Source of the DNA: Acidobacteriaceae bacterium
Lineage (GTDB): Bacteria > Acidobacteriota > Terriglobia > Terriglobales > Acidobacteriaceae
DNA length: 53,612 nt
Direction of reading: 5' to 3'
Assembly: GCA_027449545.1 (NCBI GenBank)
Contig: DAIDLI010000171.1
Location: 1-53,612, forward strand
Under the pieces are notes generated by a model. The model ran no database searches. It saw nothing but the letters and a program-made list of their open reading frames with translations, and was not told the DNA's origin. Positions within the stretch are counted from its first letter, which is position 1. Each line of letters starts with the position of its first letter. The translations under genes were made by a program, and so were the position numbers. Shown here one piece after another: positions 45,056-53,612 of this stretch.

Positions 45056-46258
45056 CTAGCGGTGCTTGTGCTGCGCGGGGTGGTGCGGCTTTTTCGCTGC
45101 CCGCTTCTCCCCTTCATGCCGTATCTCAATGGGCGCCATGTCCGGGCCGATGCGCTTGACCTGCGTGTCGATCAACTCGTACTCGATCGTCCGCGGATTA
45201 ACGGGGCGGGCCACGCCGGTCTCCGGATCGACTTTGACATTGTCATTGGAGCCCAGCAGGAAGCTGAAAGCCGGCACCTCGCTGCCCTTGGGACCGGGCG
45301 CGGTGAAGATCTTTACCGGCAGAAAGCCCTGGATGGGGTGCAGGCGGAAGCCGGTCTCGTAGCGATGGTGGTTGCGGCTCCAGGTGAAGATGCGCACCTC
45401 GTTGAAGTCGAAGGGCAGGCCGGACTGGGGTGGCGCCATGACGGTCAGGTACTCCGGGACTTCGTGGTTGGGCGCATCGGACTGGGGATCGTTGACGGTC
45501 GCGATCTTCCATGCGCCCACAAAGTCCTGGCCCTCGCCGTACTCCGCGATGGCATCGGGCACGTCGATGTAGAGGCGGCTGGCCAGCATCCAGCCGGTGT
45601 TGCCTTTGGCGTCGCGCGCCAGCCACCAGTCTTCCATGGGCGTCGGCGGAGGCTGATTCGGCTCCGATGCTTTGCCGTTCGCGGCAGCTCCCGTTGCGGC
45701 CGGCTGGGCCAGCCGCGCCAGCGAGGCCGGGGGCAGGCCGGATTTGGGGACCGAGGCGCGGATCAGCAGCGTGACTTTGCTGTTGGCGGGCAGCAGGTAG
45801 AAGTGGTCGGTATCGCGCCCCGGCGCCACGTGCATGTAGAGCTCGTCGTCCAGCACTGCTGTGGCGGTCACGGGGTCGTTCTTGTTGTCCGCCGTGAGCT
45901 TCTGAAAGGCGTCGTAGGTTTTCTGGTCGATGACCAGGTGATCCTCAATCCAGCCGGTTTTGCCATCGGGCGTGCGGACGCGCAGGAAACGGCGGCCGTG
46001 TTCAAGGACCGTCAGCGCCTGGCCGTTGAGCACCTCGGCGGTGCGATTGGAGACCGCGGCCACGCGATCGCGCAAATAGGTGCGGCGCACGCAGACGTAA
46101 ACCTTCTCCGGAGGGGCGGTGAGGTGCTTGCATCCTGACGCCATCAAGGCGAGCAAGCTGAGGGCGAGCAGCAGAGATACGGGGAGCAGGGAACTGCGGG
46201 ACCGCGACACCGCGCGAGAGGAGGCTGGAAGGCAACTGAACACGAGAGGCAATTTCAC
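45056..46258 (-). CDS. Lipoprotein with bacterial SH3-like domains
   Basis: The 400-residue product carries a signal peptide ending in the lipobox MASGC (C43). Two SH3-like segments follow, at about 52-110 (VYVCVRRTYLRDRVAAVSNR to GWIEDHLV) and 128-230 (ending in GWMLASRLYID), which usually bind cell-wall or protein ligands. The C-terminal region (about 250-370) has alternating beta-like blocks and a lysine/histidine-rich tail. No enzyme motif is visible. The GTG start at 46258 has no clear ribosome binding site and a later GTG is possible. It converges with the DsbD-like gene. Confidence 0.68.
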   Translation of the reverse strand: MKLPLVFSCLPASSRAVSRSRSSLLPVSLLLALSLLALMASGCKHLTAPPEKVYVCVRRTYLRDRVAAVSNRTAEVLNGQALTVLEHGRRFLRVRTPDGKTGWIEDHLVIDQKTYDAFQKLTADNKNDPVTATAVLDDELYMHVAPGRDTDHFYLLPANSKVTLLIRASVPKSGLPPASLARLAQPAATGAAANGKASEPNQPPPTPMEDWWLARDAKGNTGWMLASRLYIDVPDAIAEYGEGQDFVGAWKIATVNDPQSDAPNHEVPEYLTVMAPPQSGLPFDFNEVRIFTWSRNHHRYETGFRLHPIQGFLPVKIFTAPGPKGSEVPAFSFLLGSNDNVKVDPETGVARPVNPRTIEYELIDTQVKRIGPDMAPIEIRHEGEKRAAKKPHHPAQHKHR

Positions 46259-46412
46259 CTTGAGAATAGCACCTGGGATTCAGGATTCATCTCGGAGATC
46301 GCCTGCCTGCGCTCAGCGGAACGTCTCCGTTTGTTTTTTGAACTGCCGGTCTGACGGTTGGACGCAGCACCAGTCCCATGGTTTTTTGAGACGGCGTGCG
46401 CGGTGGAGGCCG

Positions 46413-47600
46413 TTATGGAGCGGCAAGGATGGCGAGCGGCGAAGCGGCAGCGGGGGAGACGAACTGCGCATCGAGTTTGCCGGGAGTGGTGGTGCTGAAG
46501 GTGAACACATCGAAGTGCGGGTTGCTGACTCCGCCGACGTCGAACACGAACTGGCTGCTGTTGTCTTCGGCCAGGGAAAGCGGCTGGGTGCCGGTGGCCA
46601 CGGTGCTGCCGCTGGCGACGGTGTAGGTAGTGCCCGAGGCGGAGATGGAGAAGGAGGTGATGTTGCCCGCCTGGCCGACTCCCTGGCCGTTAGCTACATA
46701 AACGAAAGCGCCGGCCGGATCGGGCAGGATCGCGTTGGGTGCGAGGCCGCCGCTGGCGATGGGCGATCCGCTGGCCTGCTTGAGCGTGCCGCCCAGGGAA
46801 CTGTAGTAATAGGCGAGCAGACCGCCGCCGTTGCCGGATGGACCGCCGGCGACTTGGCCAATGTAGAACAGCCGGCCCTGGGGATCGACGGCGACGGAGA
46901 GCGATGACCCGCCGGCGTTTGCTACGGGGATCAGCGTGGCGTTTCCGAACGGGCTTACCCCGGCGCCTGCAGTGGCGAAAAACGGAACCACCATGACTCC
47001 GCCGCCGCCCAGCGGGACAAAGATGTTCTTGTTATCCGGGGAGATGGCCAGCCTGCTCTGGACGGCAGCGGCGGTATTGGCCATCGTGTAGCTGGTGGTC
47101 ACCTCGATCCCGGCCGCGGCGCCGGTGTACGCGTTCAGCGGCAGGGCGGCCATGGTGACGGCGCCGGTGACCTGCTGGGCTTCGATCAGCCAGTTGCCGG
47201 TGGAGTCAATCTGGATTCCCAGGGCATTGTCGTCCTGCGTGAGCTGCGTTCCCGCCCCGAGGACGTTGTTCACGATGGGGTAGACAAAGACGCCCAGGGT
47301 GGTGCTGACGTAGAGAAAGCCGCCATTGGGCGATATTGCCATGGAGTAGGGCGCGTTCGTCAGCACCCAGGGACTGCCGGAGATGGCGCTCAGCTTTCCC
47401 GAAGCAATGGTGCCGCCGGCGACCTGCGGAGCGGTTCCGTTGCTGAGGATGTAGAACGCGCCGCTGGACGCGGTGGTGCAGTTGGTGGTGCAGCCGCCGG
47501 TTCCGGAGCCGGAGGTGCTTGGAGCATCCCAGAAGCCGGAGCAACCGGCCAGGAACGGAACCAACGCCAGCAACCAACGCGCATGCCTGCCCAATCTCAT
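46413..47600 (-). CDS. Lipoprotein with beta-propeller fold (lactonase/YncE-like)
   Basis: A 395-residue exported protein with a signal peptide and lipobox (VPFLAGC). The mature part repeats SPNG/SPDN-type blades (MAISPNGGFLYVS, LAISPDNKNIFVPL, VAVDPQGRLFYIG, LPDPAGAFVYVANG), the pattern of a seven-bladed beta-propeller such as 6-phosphogluconolactonase-like and YncE proteins. Catalytic residues are not evident. The ATG has GAGGAAA upstream. Acidobacteria carry many such surface propellers; function is unknown. Confidence 0.75.
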   Translation of the reverse strand: MRLGRHARWLLALVPFLAGCSGFWDAPSTSGSGTGGCTTNCTTASSGAFYILSNGTAPQVAGGTIASGKLSAISGSPWVLTNAPYSMAISPNGGFLYVSTTLGVFVYPIVNNVLGAGTQLTQDDNALGIQIDSTGNWLIEAQQVTGAVTMAALPLNAYTGAAAGIEVTTSYTMANTAAAVQSRLAISPDNKNIFVPLGGGGVMVVPFFATAGAGVSPFGNATLIPVANAGGSSLSVAVDPQGRLFYIGQVAGGPSGNGGGLLAYYYSSLGGTLKQASGSPIASGGLAPNAILPDPAGAFVYVANGQGVGQAGNITSFSISASGTTYTVASGSTVATGTQPLSLAEDNSSQFVFDVGGVSNPHFDVFTFSTTTPGKLDAQFVSPAAASPLAILAAP

Positions 47601-47843
47601 TCAGTTTTCCTCGGTCTCCGCTGCCAGTTTATCGGGATCCCCCCCGGCGAGGAGAAGAATGCGCGGCGGAGCTTTCCGCGTACTGCTATTGGAGCTGTAC
47701 TTGTGCTGGAGACGCAGGAGGAGGCAAAAGCGCTCGGAGGAGGCGAGTTAGGAGGAATTGCGAAGGAGGGAGAGGGTGCGGCGGGAGCGTCACCCGCGGC
47801 CGCGCCGCCGCTGGGCTGGCGGCACGGCGGGCGATGAGCGGTC

Positions 47844-48281
47844 TTACTGGCTCTGTTGCTCGGTGTGCTGGTAGGGCTTGGGATCCTGCTTTTTGAGCCG
47901 GTCCAGGATGTGCGACGGCTCGACCACCGCTTCGCCGTACTTGTTGCCGGAGTCGTACACGTTGGTGAGGACCTCGCTTTGGCCATAGCGCTCGAAGACC
48001 AGTTGGGAATGGCGCGGGGTCTGGCTGTCGGTGCAGGCGCGCACCAGAAACTCCACATTGACGGTGTTCTGCATGTTGCTGATGCTCATGACGCGATGGT
48101 CCGTTCCGTGCACCATGCGAAAGTCATACTCGCCGGGTGGAAGCGTGGTGTTGCCGACGATGAAGGGGTGCGTCAGACGCGCCTGAACCGTGCTGTTGAT
48201 GATGGCATGAGCTGCCGGGGTGGTGAGCACCAGGAGCAACAGCGCGGTCGCAGCCAAGGCAAAGAGTGGGAAACGAGGCAT
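47844..48281 (-). CDS. Small secreted protein, unassigned
   Basis: The 145-residue product has a signal peptide (ALAATALLLLVLTTPAAHA) and a compact mature domain with the pattern TLPPGEYDFRM and HSQLVFERYG. I recognise it only as a type often predicted in acidobacteria, without a named function. The ATG at 48281 has GAGGAGG eight bases upstream, which decides the start; upstream in-frame codons overlap the mqnA gene and are not used. No enzyme motif is seen. Confidence 0.72.
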   Translation of the reverse strand: MPRFPLFALAATALLLLVLTTPAAHAIINSTVQARLTHPFIVGNTTLPPGEYDFRMVHGTDHRVMSISNMQNTVNVEFLVRACTDSQTPRHSQLVFERYGQSEVLTNVYDSGNKYGEAVVEPSHILDRLKKQDPKPYQHTEQQSQ

Positions 48282-48393
48282 TGAGAGAACCTCCTCAGTC
48301 TTTGCGATGCCGGGAAGGAAGATGCCCGTTGCCGAGAGCGGGCGCGCCGCTTCGGTCTTGTGGAAACAGGCCAGGCGAAACGGAGGCCGGCGG

Positions 48394-49263
48394 TTAGGAA
48401 GCGGGCAGCAGGCGGGAGGAGAAGTCGTAGGCGGGCAGTACGCCGGCGTCGGCGGCCATGTGATAAAAGCCGCGCATACCCTCCAGACACTCCTCGTCCA
48501 GCACGTAATGAATGTTGCTGGAGAGGTATTCGTGGATGGTGCTCTCGGGAATCGGCAGGCGGCCAGCCCACTCGTGCGCGAGGGTGTCGATGTTCTGGAG
48601 GCCGTGGTCGCGCGAGCGCATGCAGTCCTCGGCAACTCTCTCGTCCAACGGCCCGCTGTACGCAGTCCCCCAGACGGCGGAGATGAAGGGCAGCCCGGTG
48701 AGCGTGCGCCACTCGTGGGCGATGTCGTGGTAGATCAGCTCTTCTCCGGTGCGCTCGAAGCGGTTGGAGCGCTCTTCGAGAGCGAGCAGGGCGGGGTCGC
48801 CGATGACGATGGCGGCGTCGGCGCGGGCCAGCATCTGGTCGAGATCGGCGGCCAGAGGCAGAAAGGGCACGTCGCCATTCCCCCACAGGCGGAAGAGCAG
48901 GCGCGCGTAGGTGACGGTGGTGCGGCTGGCGGTGTCAGCGGCTACGGAGCGGATGGCGGTCAGCGGCTGCGATGCCCGGTGGACCAGCAGCAGCGAGCGC
49001 ACGCGGTCTTTGGAGGCGATGGTGCAGCCGGGCACAATGCGCAGTTGCGGGTTGGCTGCGAGCGCGGCAATGGGGATGAGACCGAGGTCGGCTTGGCCCG
49101 AGGCCAGCCGCGCGGCGCACTCCGAGGGCAGCATGCGATCGATGCGGTAGCGGAGGGCGAGCTCGCGATCGAGGGGCGGGTGCTCGAAATCCCACATGAG
49201 CGGCGCGGGGTTGAGAAAGTCGATGGCCGCAAGGCGCAGGCGCTGATCGTGCCGGTCGTTCAC
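48394..49263 (-). CDS. mqnA: Chorismate dehydratase, futalosine pathway
   Basis: MqnA dehydrates chorismate to 3-enolpyruvyl-benzoate, the first step of futalosine-type menaquinone synthesis. The 289-residue product has the family's periplasmic-binding-protein-like fold, with the N-terminal AIDFLNPAPL block, the S-x-C-A segment (LPSECAARLASGQADLGLIPIAAL) and TGLPFISAVW. The GTG start is preceded by AGAGG. Together with mqnC at the far end of the window it indicates that menaquinone is made by the futalosine route. Confidence 0.88.
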   Translation of the reverse strand: MNDRHDQRLRLAAIDFLNPAPLMWDFEHPPLDRELALRYRIDRMLPSECAARLASGQADLGLIPIAALAANPQLRIVPGCTIASKDRVRSLLLVHRASQPLTAIRSVAADTASRTTVTYARLLFRLWGNGDVPFLPLAADLDQMLARADAAIVIGDPALLALEERSNRFERTGEELIYHDIAHEWRTLTGLPFISAVWGTAYSGPLDERVAEDCMRSRDHGLQNIDTLAHEWAGRLPIPESTIHEYLSSNIHYVLDEECLEGMRGFYHMAADAGVLPAYDFSSRLLPAS

Positions 49264-49421
49264 AGCCTCTAGCGTATCAAGCCTGCCCGGATCGTGAAGG
49301 CGAGCGAGCCGCGCGCCGGCTTGACAGTGCGCGCGCCGAGGAATAACGTGAGCGCAACTTTCTTTGCAACTACGATCTTGCCGGTCAGCGCGGGCGTGTG
49401 CCCCGCGCCGGGCCGCAGCGG

Positions 49422-50612
49422 ATGGAGCGGATGGCTGTGGAGGTGTCGAGGGCGGAAGTTGTGCAGTCGCCGGAACTCGGCGAAGAGCGGCTGGCGTGGC
49501 TGGCGCTGGCGCTCACGCCGGGATTGGGACCGAAGCGCATTGTGGATGCAGTGCAGCAGGTGGGCGACGCCGCGCGCCTGCTGGCGCTGCCCCTGACGGA
49601 GCTGGAAGCGCTGAACTTTCCCAGCGGCGCCGGGCAGTTCGTTTTCGAAGGCCGAGCGCGGCAGGCGGCCGAAGCGGAGTGGCAGCGCGTTACCGCGCAG
49701 GGTGCCACGATCGTGAGCTTCAGGTGCCCGGAATATCCGGAGCGGCTGAAAGAGATTTACGATCCGCCGCCGGTGCTGTGGGTGCGGGGCAACGCCGGAC
49801 TGCTGGCGCGGCCGGCGATCGCGGTGGTGGGAACCCGCCATCCCACGCCCTACGGCACCGGCATGGCGGAGCTGCTGGCGCGCGATCTTGCCGCGCGGCG
49901 GCTGCTGATTGTGAGCGGCATGGCCCGGGGCATCGACACCTGCGCTCACAAAGGCGCGCTGGCGGCGCGCATGCCCACCGTGGCGGTGTGGGGCACGGGC
50001 ATCGACGTGGTCTATCCCAAGGAGAACAAGAAGCTGGCCGAGGAGATCCTGGCGAGCGGCGGCGCCATCGTAAGCGAGGTGCCGATGGGGACGTTTCCGG
50101 CGCCGCAGAACTTTCCCCGGCGCAACCGTATCCTGAGCGGGCTTTCTATCGCGGTGCTGGTGGTGGAGGCGGCGGAGAACTCGGGCACGCGGGTGACGGC
50201 GCGCTGCGCCGCCGAGCAGAACCGCGATCTGTTTGCGGTGCCGGGAAATGTCACCAGCAAGGGCTCGTGGACGCCGAACACGCTGATCAAGCAGGGCGCC
50301 AAGCTGGTGGCGACGTGGGAGGACGTGTGGGAGGAACTGCCCTCGCAGGTGCGTTTTGAGCTCGAGGCCGAGGCGCCGTCTGCATCCAAATTGGAGGCCC
50401 AGGCATCCCTATTGCCTGATCCTGTGCTGCGCCCCGAAGAGGCCCTGGTGCTGGAGGCTTTGCGGAGCGACGAGAGCCGCCAGCTCGATGAACTGCTCGA
50501 GATTCTGGAGACGCAGCTTACCTCATCGGAAGTTTTTACCGCCCTCTTTGAACTGGAAATTGCGGGCCGGATACGCGCCCTGCCGGGAAAACACTACGTG
50601 CGCACGATGTGA
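49422..50612 (+). CDS. dprA: DNA processing protein DprA
   Basis: DprA protects incoming single-stranded DNA and loads RecA during natural transformation. The roughly 396-residue product has an N-terminal helical region, the Rossmann fold domain from about 100 (VVGTRHPTPYGTGMAELLA, SGMARGIDTCAHKGAL, SEVPMGTFPAPQNFPRRNRI) and a C-terminal winged helix (from about 330). Alternative ATGs at 49422 and 49431 differ by three residues. The gene is followed by topA, a frequent arrangement in bacteria. Confidence 0.93.
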   Translation: MERMAVEVSRAEVVQSPELGEERLAWLALALTPGLGPKRIVDAVQQVGDAARLLALPLTELEALNFPSGAGQFVFEGRARQAAEAEWQRVTAQGATIVSFRCPEYPERLKEIYDPPPVLWVRGNAGLLARPAIAVVGTRHPTPYGTGMAELLARDLAARRLLIVSGMARGIDTCAHKGALAARMPTVAVWGTGIDVVYPKENKKLAEEILASGGAIVSEVPMGTFPAPQNFPRRNRILSGLSIAVLVVEAAENSGTRVTARCAAEQNRDLFAVPGNVTSKGSWTPNTLIKQGAKLVATWEDVWEELPSQVRFELEAEAPSASKLEAQASLLPDPVLRPEEALVLEALRSDESRQLDELLEILETQLTSSEVFTALFELEIAGRIRALPGKHYVRTM

Positions 50613-50977
50613 GACTGGGGGCGGGCGGAGCCGCTTTGTGGCCGACGTTTTCACTTTCATCCTCTGAAATCGCGCCGGAGGGTGGTTGAAGCGTTGCTTC
50701 CACTGAAACATCAATATGTTGCAGGGGTTTTACGGCGGGGCAGGAGAGGGCGGAAGACCGCAGCCGAGAGACCTAGGGCACCGCGCGAGTGGAAAGAATG
50801 TGGTATTCCATGTTACGGTGCAACCTTTACGGGAAAAATTCTAGATCGCGGTAAATCGGGCCCGGATTTGCGACCGAAAGCGTGCACGCGTGTCCAATGG
50901 ACTGCCAGCCTGGCGGATGGAAAATGAATCCCCGCAGCCAGGCGGCGGCATCAGAGAGGAAACTGGTTTTTAAAGCA
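50613..50977. other. Gap between dprA and topA, nothing recognised
   Basis: These 365 bases show no gene, repeat or RNA fold that I recognise. It probably contains the topA promoter. Confidence 0.4.
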
Positions 50978-53612
50978 ATGGCAACGAGCAAATCATTGGT
51001 GATCGTCGAGTCCCCCGCCAAAGCCAAGACGATCGAGAAGTATCTGGGCAAGGGGTTTGAGGTGCGCGCCTCGGTCGGGCACATCATGGATCTGCCTAAG
51101 AACGATATCGGCGTGGAGCTGAAGAAGCGCACGTTTGAACCGCAGCTCATCGTCTCTCCGGGCAAGGAGAAGGTGGTGGAGCAGCTCAAGAAGCTGGCCG
51201 CCAAGTCCGACGAGATCTACCTGGCGCCTGACCCGGACCGCGAAGGGGAGGCCATCGCCTATCATCTGGCGCTGCAGCTCGGAACCAACGCCAAGGAAAA
51301 GAAAAAGATCCGCCGTGTGACCTTCAACGAGATCACCAAGAAGGCGGTTCAGGACGCTTTTCAGCACGCCCGCGACATCGATCAGAACCTGGTGGACGCG
51401 CAGCAAACGCGGCGCGTGCTCGATCGCCTGGTGGGCTACCAGATCTCGCCGCTGCTGTGGGACAAGGTGCGCCGCGGGCTCTCCGCGGGGCGCGTGCAGA
51501 CGGTGGCGCTGCGGCTGGTTGTGGAGCGCGAGCGCGAGATCCGCGCCTTTCAGCCGGTGGAGTACTGGACCCTGGAGGCGCTTCTTCATCCGGAGCGGCA
51601 GGGCGACAAGAAGTTCAAGGCGAAGTTCATCGGCATCGGCGGCGAGCCGGCCCGCGTGCCCAGCGGCAAGGACAAGGACGGCAAAGACACGTTCGTTGCC
51701 AACGCGCTGCCCGGCAAAGCGCTCATGGACGAGGTAGTGGCGGCGCTCCAGGATGCGGAGTGGCGGCTGACCGGCGTGCAGGCGCGCGAGCAGCAGCGGC
51801 GTCCCCTGGCGCCCTTCATCACCAGCCAGTTGCAGCGCGATGCGGCCAACAAGCTGGGCTTCAACGTGCGGCGCACCATGGGCGTGGCGCAGCGCCTGTA
51901 TGAAGGTATCGACCTGGGCTCCGAAGGCACCACCGGCCTGATCACCTATATGCGTACCGATTCTCCGCGCGTGGCGCCGGAAGCCAAGGTGGCGGCGCGG
52001 GAGTGGATCGCGAAGAACCTGGGTGAGAAGTACCTGCCCAAGGAACCAAACAGCTACAAGGGCAAGAAGGAAGCGCAGGATGCGCACGAGGCGATCCGGC
52101 CTACCGACGCCTCGCGCACGCCCGAGATGATGGCGAAGTTCCTGAGCGATGAGCAGCTCAAGCTGTACACGCTGATCTGGAAGCGTTTTGTGGCCTCGCA
52201 GATGGTGCCGGCTATCTTCGACGTGACCACCGCCAACATCGAGGCGAAGTCGAAGAAGAACGGCAAGAGCTACGACTTCCGCGTGAGCGGCTCGGTGATG
52301 CGCTTCGACGGCTTCCTGAAGGTGTACGAAGTCTCCGAAGAGAAGAAGGACGACGAGGACGAGACCGCCAACAAGCTGCCCAACCTCGACGGGGTAAAGA
52401 CGCTGGCGATGGACGAGCTCACGCCCGAGGAGCACTTCACGCAGCCGCCTCCGCGTTACAACGAGGCCTCGCTGGTGAAGGAGCTGGAGGAGCGCGGCAT
52501 CGGCCGCCCTTCCACCTACGCTTCGATCATCAACACCATTCAGGATCGCGAGTACGTGGTGAAGCACGGCGGTTCGCGCGGCCGCTTCTATCCCACCGAG
52601 ATCGGCGTGGTGGTCTGCGACCTCATGGTGAAGAACTTCCCGTACATCTTCGACACCCGCTACACCGCCCGCCTCGAAGAGGAGCTGGACGACATCGAAG
52701 AGGGCAAGGAGAAGTGGACGACTCTTCTCAACGGCTTCTACAACTACTTTGAAGACGAGTTGAAGATTGCCGAGAAGAAGATGGAAAACATCAAGCGCCT
52801 GGAGCAGGTGACCGACGAGAAGTGCGAGCTGTGCGGCTCGCCGCTGGTGTTGAAGTGGGGCAAGTTCGGCACCTTCTTCGCCTGCTCGGCCTACAACAAG
52901 AAGGATCCGACGAGCTGCACCTTCACCAAGGAGAACATCGCCGCCAAGCCGGACCTGAACACGCCCGAGGCGCAAGAGGCCGGCGACACGGAGGAGTACT
53001 GCGAGAACTGCGGCAAGGTGATGGTGATGCGGCGCGGGCTGTTCGGGCCGTTCATGGCCTGCCCCGACTACAGCGCCGATCCGCCCTGCAGGACCTTCCG
53101 CAAGCTGAGCCAGAAGCAGCAGCAGAAGCCGCCGGAGCCCACGGGCGAAGCCTGCCCGGAGTGCGGCAAGCCGCTGGTGCTGCGCCAGGGAGCGTACGGC
53201 GAGTTCGTCTCCTGCTCGGGATATCCGAAGTGCAAGTACATCAAGCAGAACCTGATCGAAGGCATGAAGTGCCCCAAGTGCGGCGAGGGTAACATCGCCG
53301 AACGCAAGGCGCGGCGCGGCAATGTCTTCTGGGGCTGCACGGATTACCCGAAGTGCGACTTCACCTCGAACTTGAAGCCGGTGGCGAAACCGTGTCCGGT
53401 GTGCAAGAGCCCGTACCTGGTGGAGAAGGTGCTTAAGAGCGGCATCTACCTGGAATGCCCGAACAAGAAGAAGAGCGCGGAGGAAGAAGCTCCGAAGAAG
53501 CGCGGCAAAAAGGCTGCGGCGGAGGCCATGGAGCCACAGGCGGTGGTGTGCACCTATTCCAAGCGCATTGGGGATGCGCCGCCTCCGCCGAGCGCCGAGA
53601 CGCACGGGCCGG
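50978..53612 (+). CDS. topA: DNA topoisomerase I, truncated by window end
   Basis: Type IA topoisomerase that relaxes negative supercoils. The start ATGGCAACG gives MATSKSLVIVESPAKAK, the TOPRIM N-terminus, and DPDREGEAIAYH is the metal-binding TOPRIM motif. The catalytic tyrosine is in YMRTDSPR (Y324). After the core, the C-terminal part has at least five zinc-ribbon-like segments (CELC, CENC, CPEC, CPKC, CPVC), more than the three of E. coli. The reading frame stays open to the last base; the C-terminus, with a KKRGKK basic region, is missing in part. Confidence 0.95.
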   Translation, partial: MATSKSLVIVESPAKAKTIEKYLGKGFEVRASVGHIMDLPKNDIGVELKKRTFEPQLIVSPGKEKVVEQLKKLAAKSDEIYLAPDPDREGEAIAYHLALQLGTNAKEKKKIRRVTFNEITKKAVQDAFQHARDIDQNLVDAQQTRRVLDRLVGYQISPLLWDKVRRGLSAGRVQTVALRLVVEREREIRAFQPVEYWTLEALLHPERQGDKKFKAKFIGIGGEPARVPSGKDKDGKDTFVANALPGKALMDEVVAALQDAEWRLTGVQAREQQRRPLAPFITSQLQRDAANKLGFNVRRTMGVAQRLYEGIDLGSEGTTGLITYMRTDSPRVAPEAKVAAREWIAKNLGEKYLPKEPNSYKGKKEAQDAHEAIRPTDASRTPEMMAKFLSDEQLKLYTLIWKRFVASQMVPAIFDVTTANIEAKSKKNGKSYDFRVSGSVMRFDGFLKVYEVSEEKKDDEDETANKLPNLDGVKTLAMDELTPEEHFTQPPPRYNEASLVKELEERGIGRPSTYASIINTIQDREYVVKHGGSRGRFYPTEIGVVVCDLMVKNFPYIFDTRYTARLEEELDDIEEGKEKWTTLLNGFYNYFEDELKIAEKKMENIKRLEQVTDEKCELCGSPLVLKWGKFGTFFACSAYNKKDPTSCTFTKENIAAKPDLNTPEAQEAGDTEEYCENCGKVMVMRRGLFGPFMACPDYSADPPCRTFRKLSQKQQQKPPEPTGEACPECGKPLVLRQGAYGEFVSCSGYPKCKYIKQNLIEGMKCPKCGEGNIAERKARRGNVFWGCTDYPKCDFTSNLKPVAKPCPVCKSPYLVEKVLKSGIYLECPNKKKSAEEEAPKKRGKKAAAEAMEPQAVVCTYSKRIGDAPPPPSAETHGP

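Noticed and set aside
47583..47837. 84-codon frame between the beta-propeller and small secreted protein genes
   Set aside because: It has no ribosome binding site and a low-complexity Gly/Ala/Glu translation, and it overlaps the start of the propeller gene on the opposite strand.
50993..53605. Long open frame antisense to topA (870 codons)
   Set aside because: It is a by-product of GC-rich codon usage in topA. Its translation is a low-complexity Leu/Arg/His/Ala mix, and topA has every expected motif.

Overview
The window looks like chromosomal DNA of a high-GC, Gram-negative soil bacterium, most likely an acidobacterium of the Terriglobia/Acidobacteriaceae type. This is inferred from protein content: lpxC and kdsD (an outer membrane with LPS), futalosine-pathway menaquinone genes (mqnC and mqnA), a very long secreted S53 peptidase with Ig-like repeats and a C-terminal membrane segment, a small Cys/His-motif protein of an acidobacterial kind, and abundant short palindromes and tandem repeats between genes.

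Layout. 1-445 is a non-coding cluster of small hairpins. 446-8494 is a run of minus-strand genes: mqnC, a GH51 arabinofuranosidase, a PfkB sugar kinase, a methyltransferase, a TauE/SafE permease with its DUF1634 partner, a thioesterase and lpxC. 8642-12882 holds an M20 peptidase, an FKBP, an orphan peptide-type ABC ATPase and a cardiolipin-synthase-like protein. 12884-18215 is an accessory stretch: a 15-unit heptamer array, a small Cys/His protein, a lower-GC divergent pair (ParA-like ATPase and P63C-domain protein), and 1.2 kb of palindromes and duplicated repeats, followed by a Tat-exported metallo-hydrolase. 18366-23598 is housekeeping: ftsH with a clear terminator, tilS, ispD-ispF. 23843-29660 carries surface and secreted proteins and a tetraheme cytochrome. 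29786-36046 is lhr, a tRNA-like gene of unusual architecture, and nei. After a 1 kb repeat-rich gap come a class A PBP, proS, a PAP2 membrane protein, kdsD, a TlpA thioredoxin and a DsbD-alpha-like protein, three exported proteins, mqnA, dprA and topA (cut by the window end).

How the genes work together. The clearest units are ispD-ispF (isoprenoid precursors), the TauE/SafE-DUF1634 pair, lhr-nei (DNA repair neighbours), TlpA plus DsbD-alpha-like (periplasmic thiol chemistry), and dprA-topA. mqnC and mqnA belong to one pathway but lie about 47 kb apart.

Most unusual points. (1) A 90-nt tRNA-like gene at 34927-35016 folds with an 8-bp acceptor stem and 4-bp T stem, a long variable arm, discriminator G and anticodon GCG, resembling the 'allo-tRNAs' described from Acidobacteria. 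(2) lhr carries at least seven repeat-derived in-frame segments, drawn from the same repeat families that fill intergenic regions here. (3) tilS also carries an in-frame copy of a dispersed intergenic repeat. (4) The ParA-like/P63C pair around an AT-rich inverted repeat is a candidate uncharacterised mobile or defence module; its function cannot be read from sequence alone.
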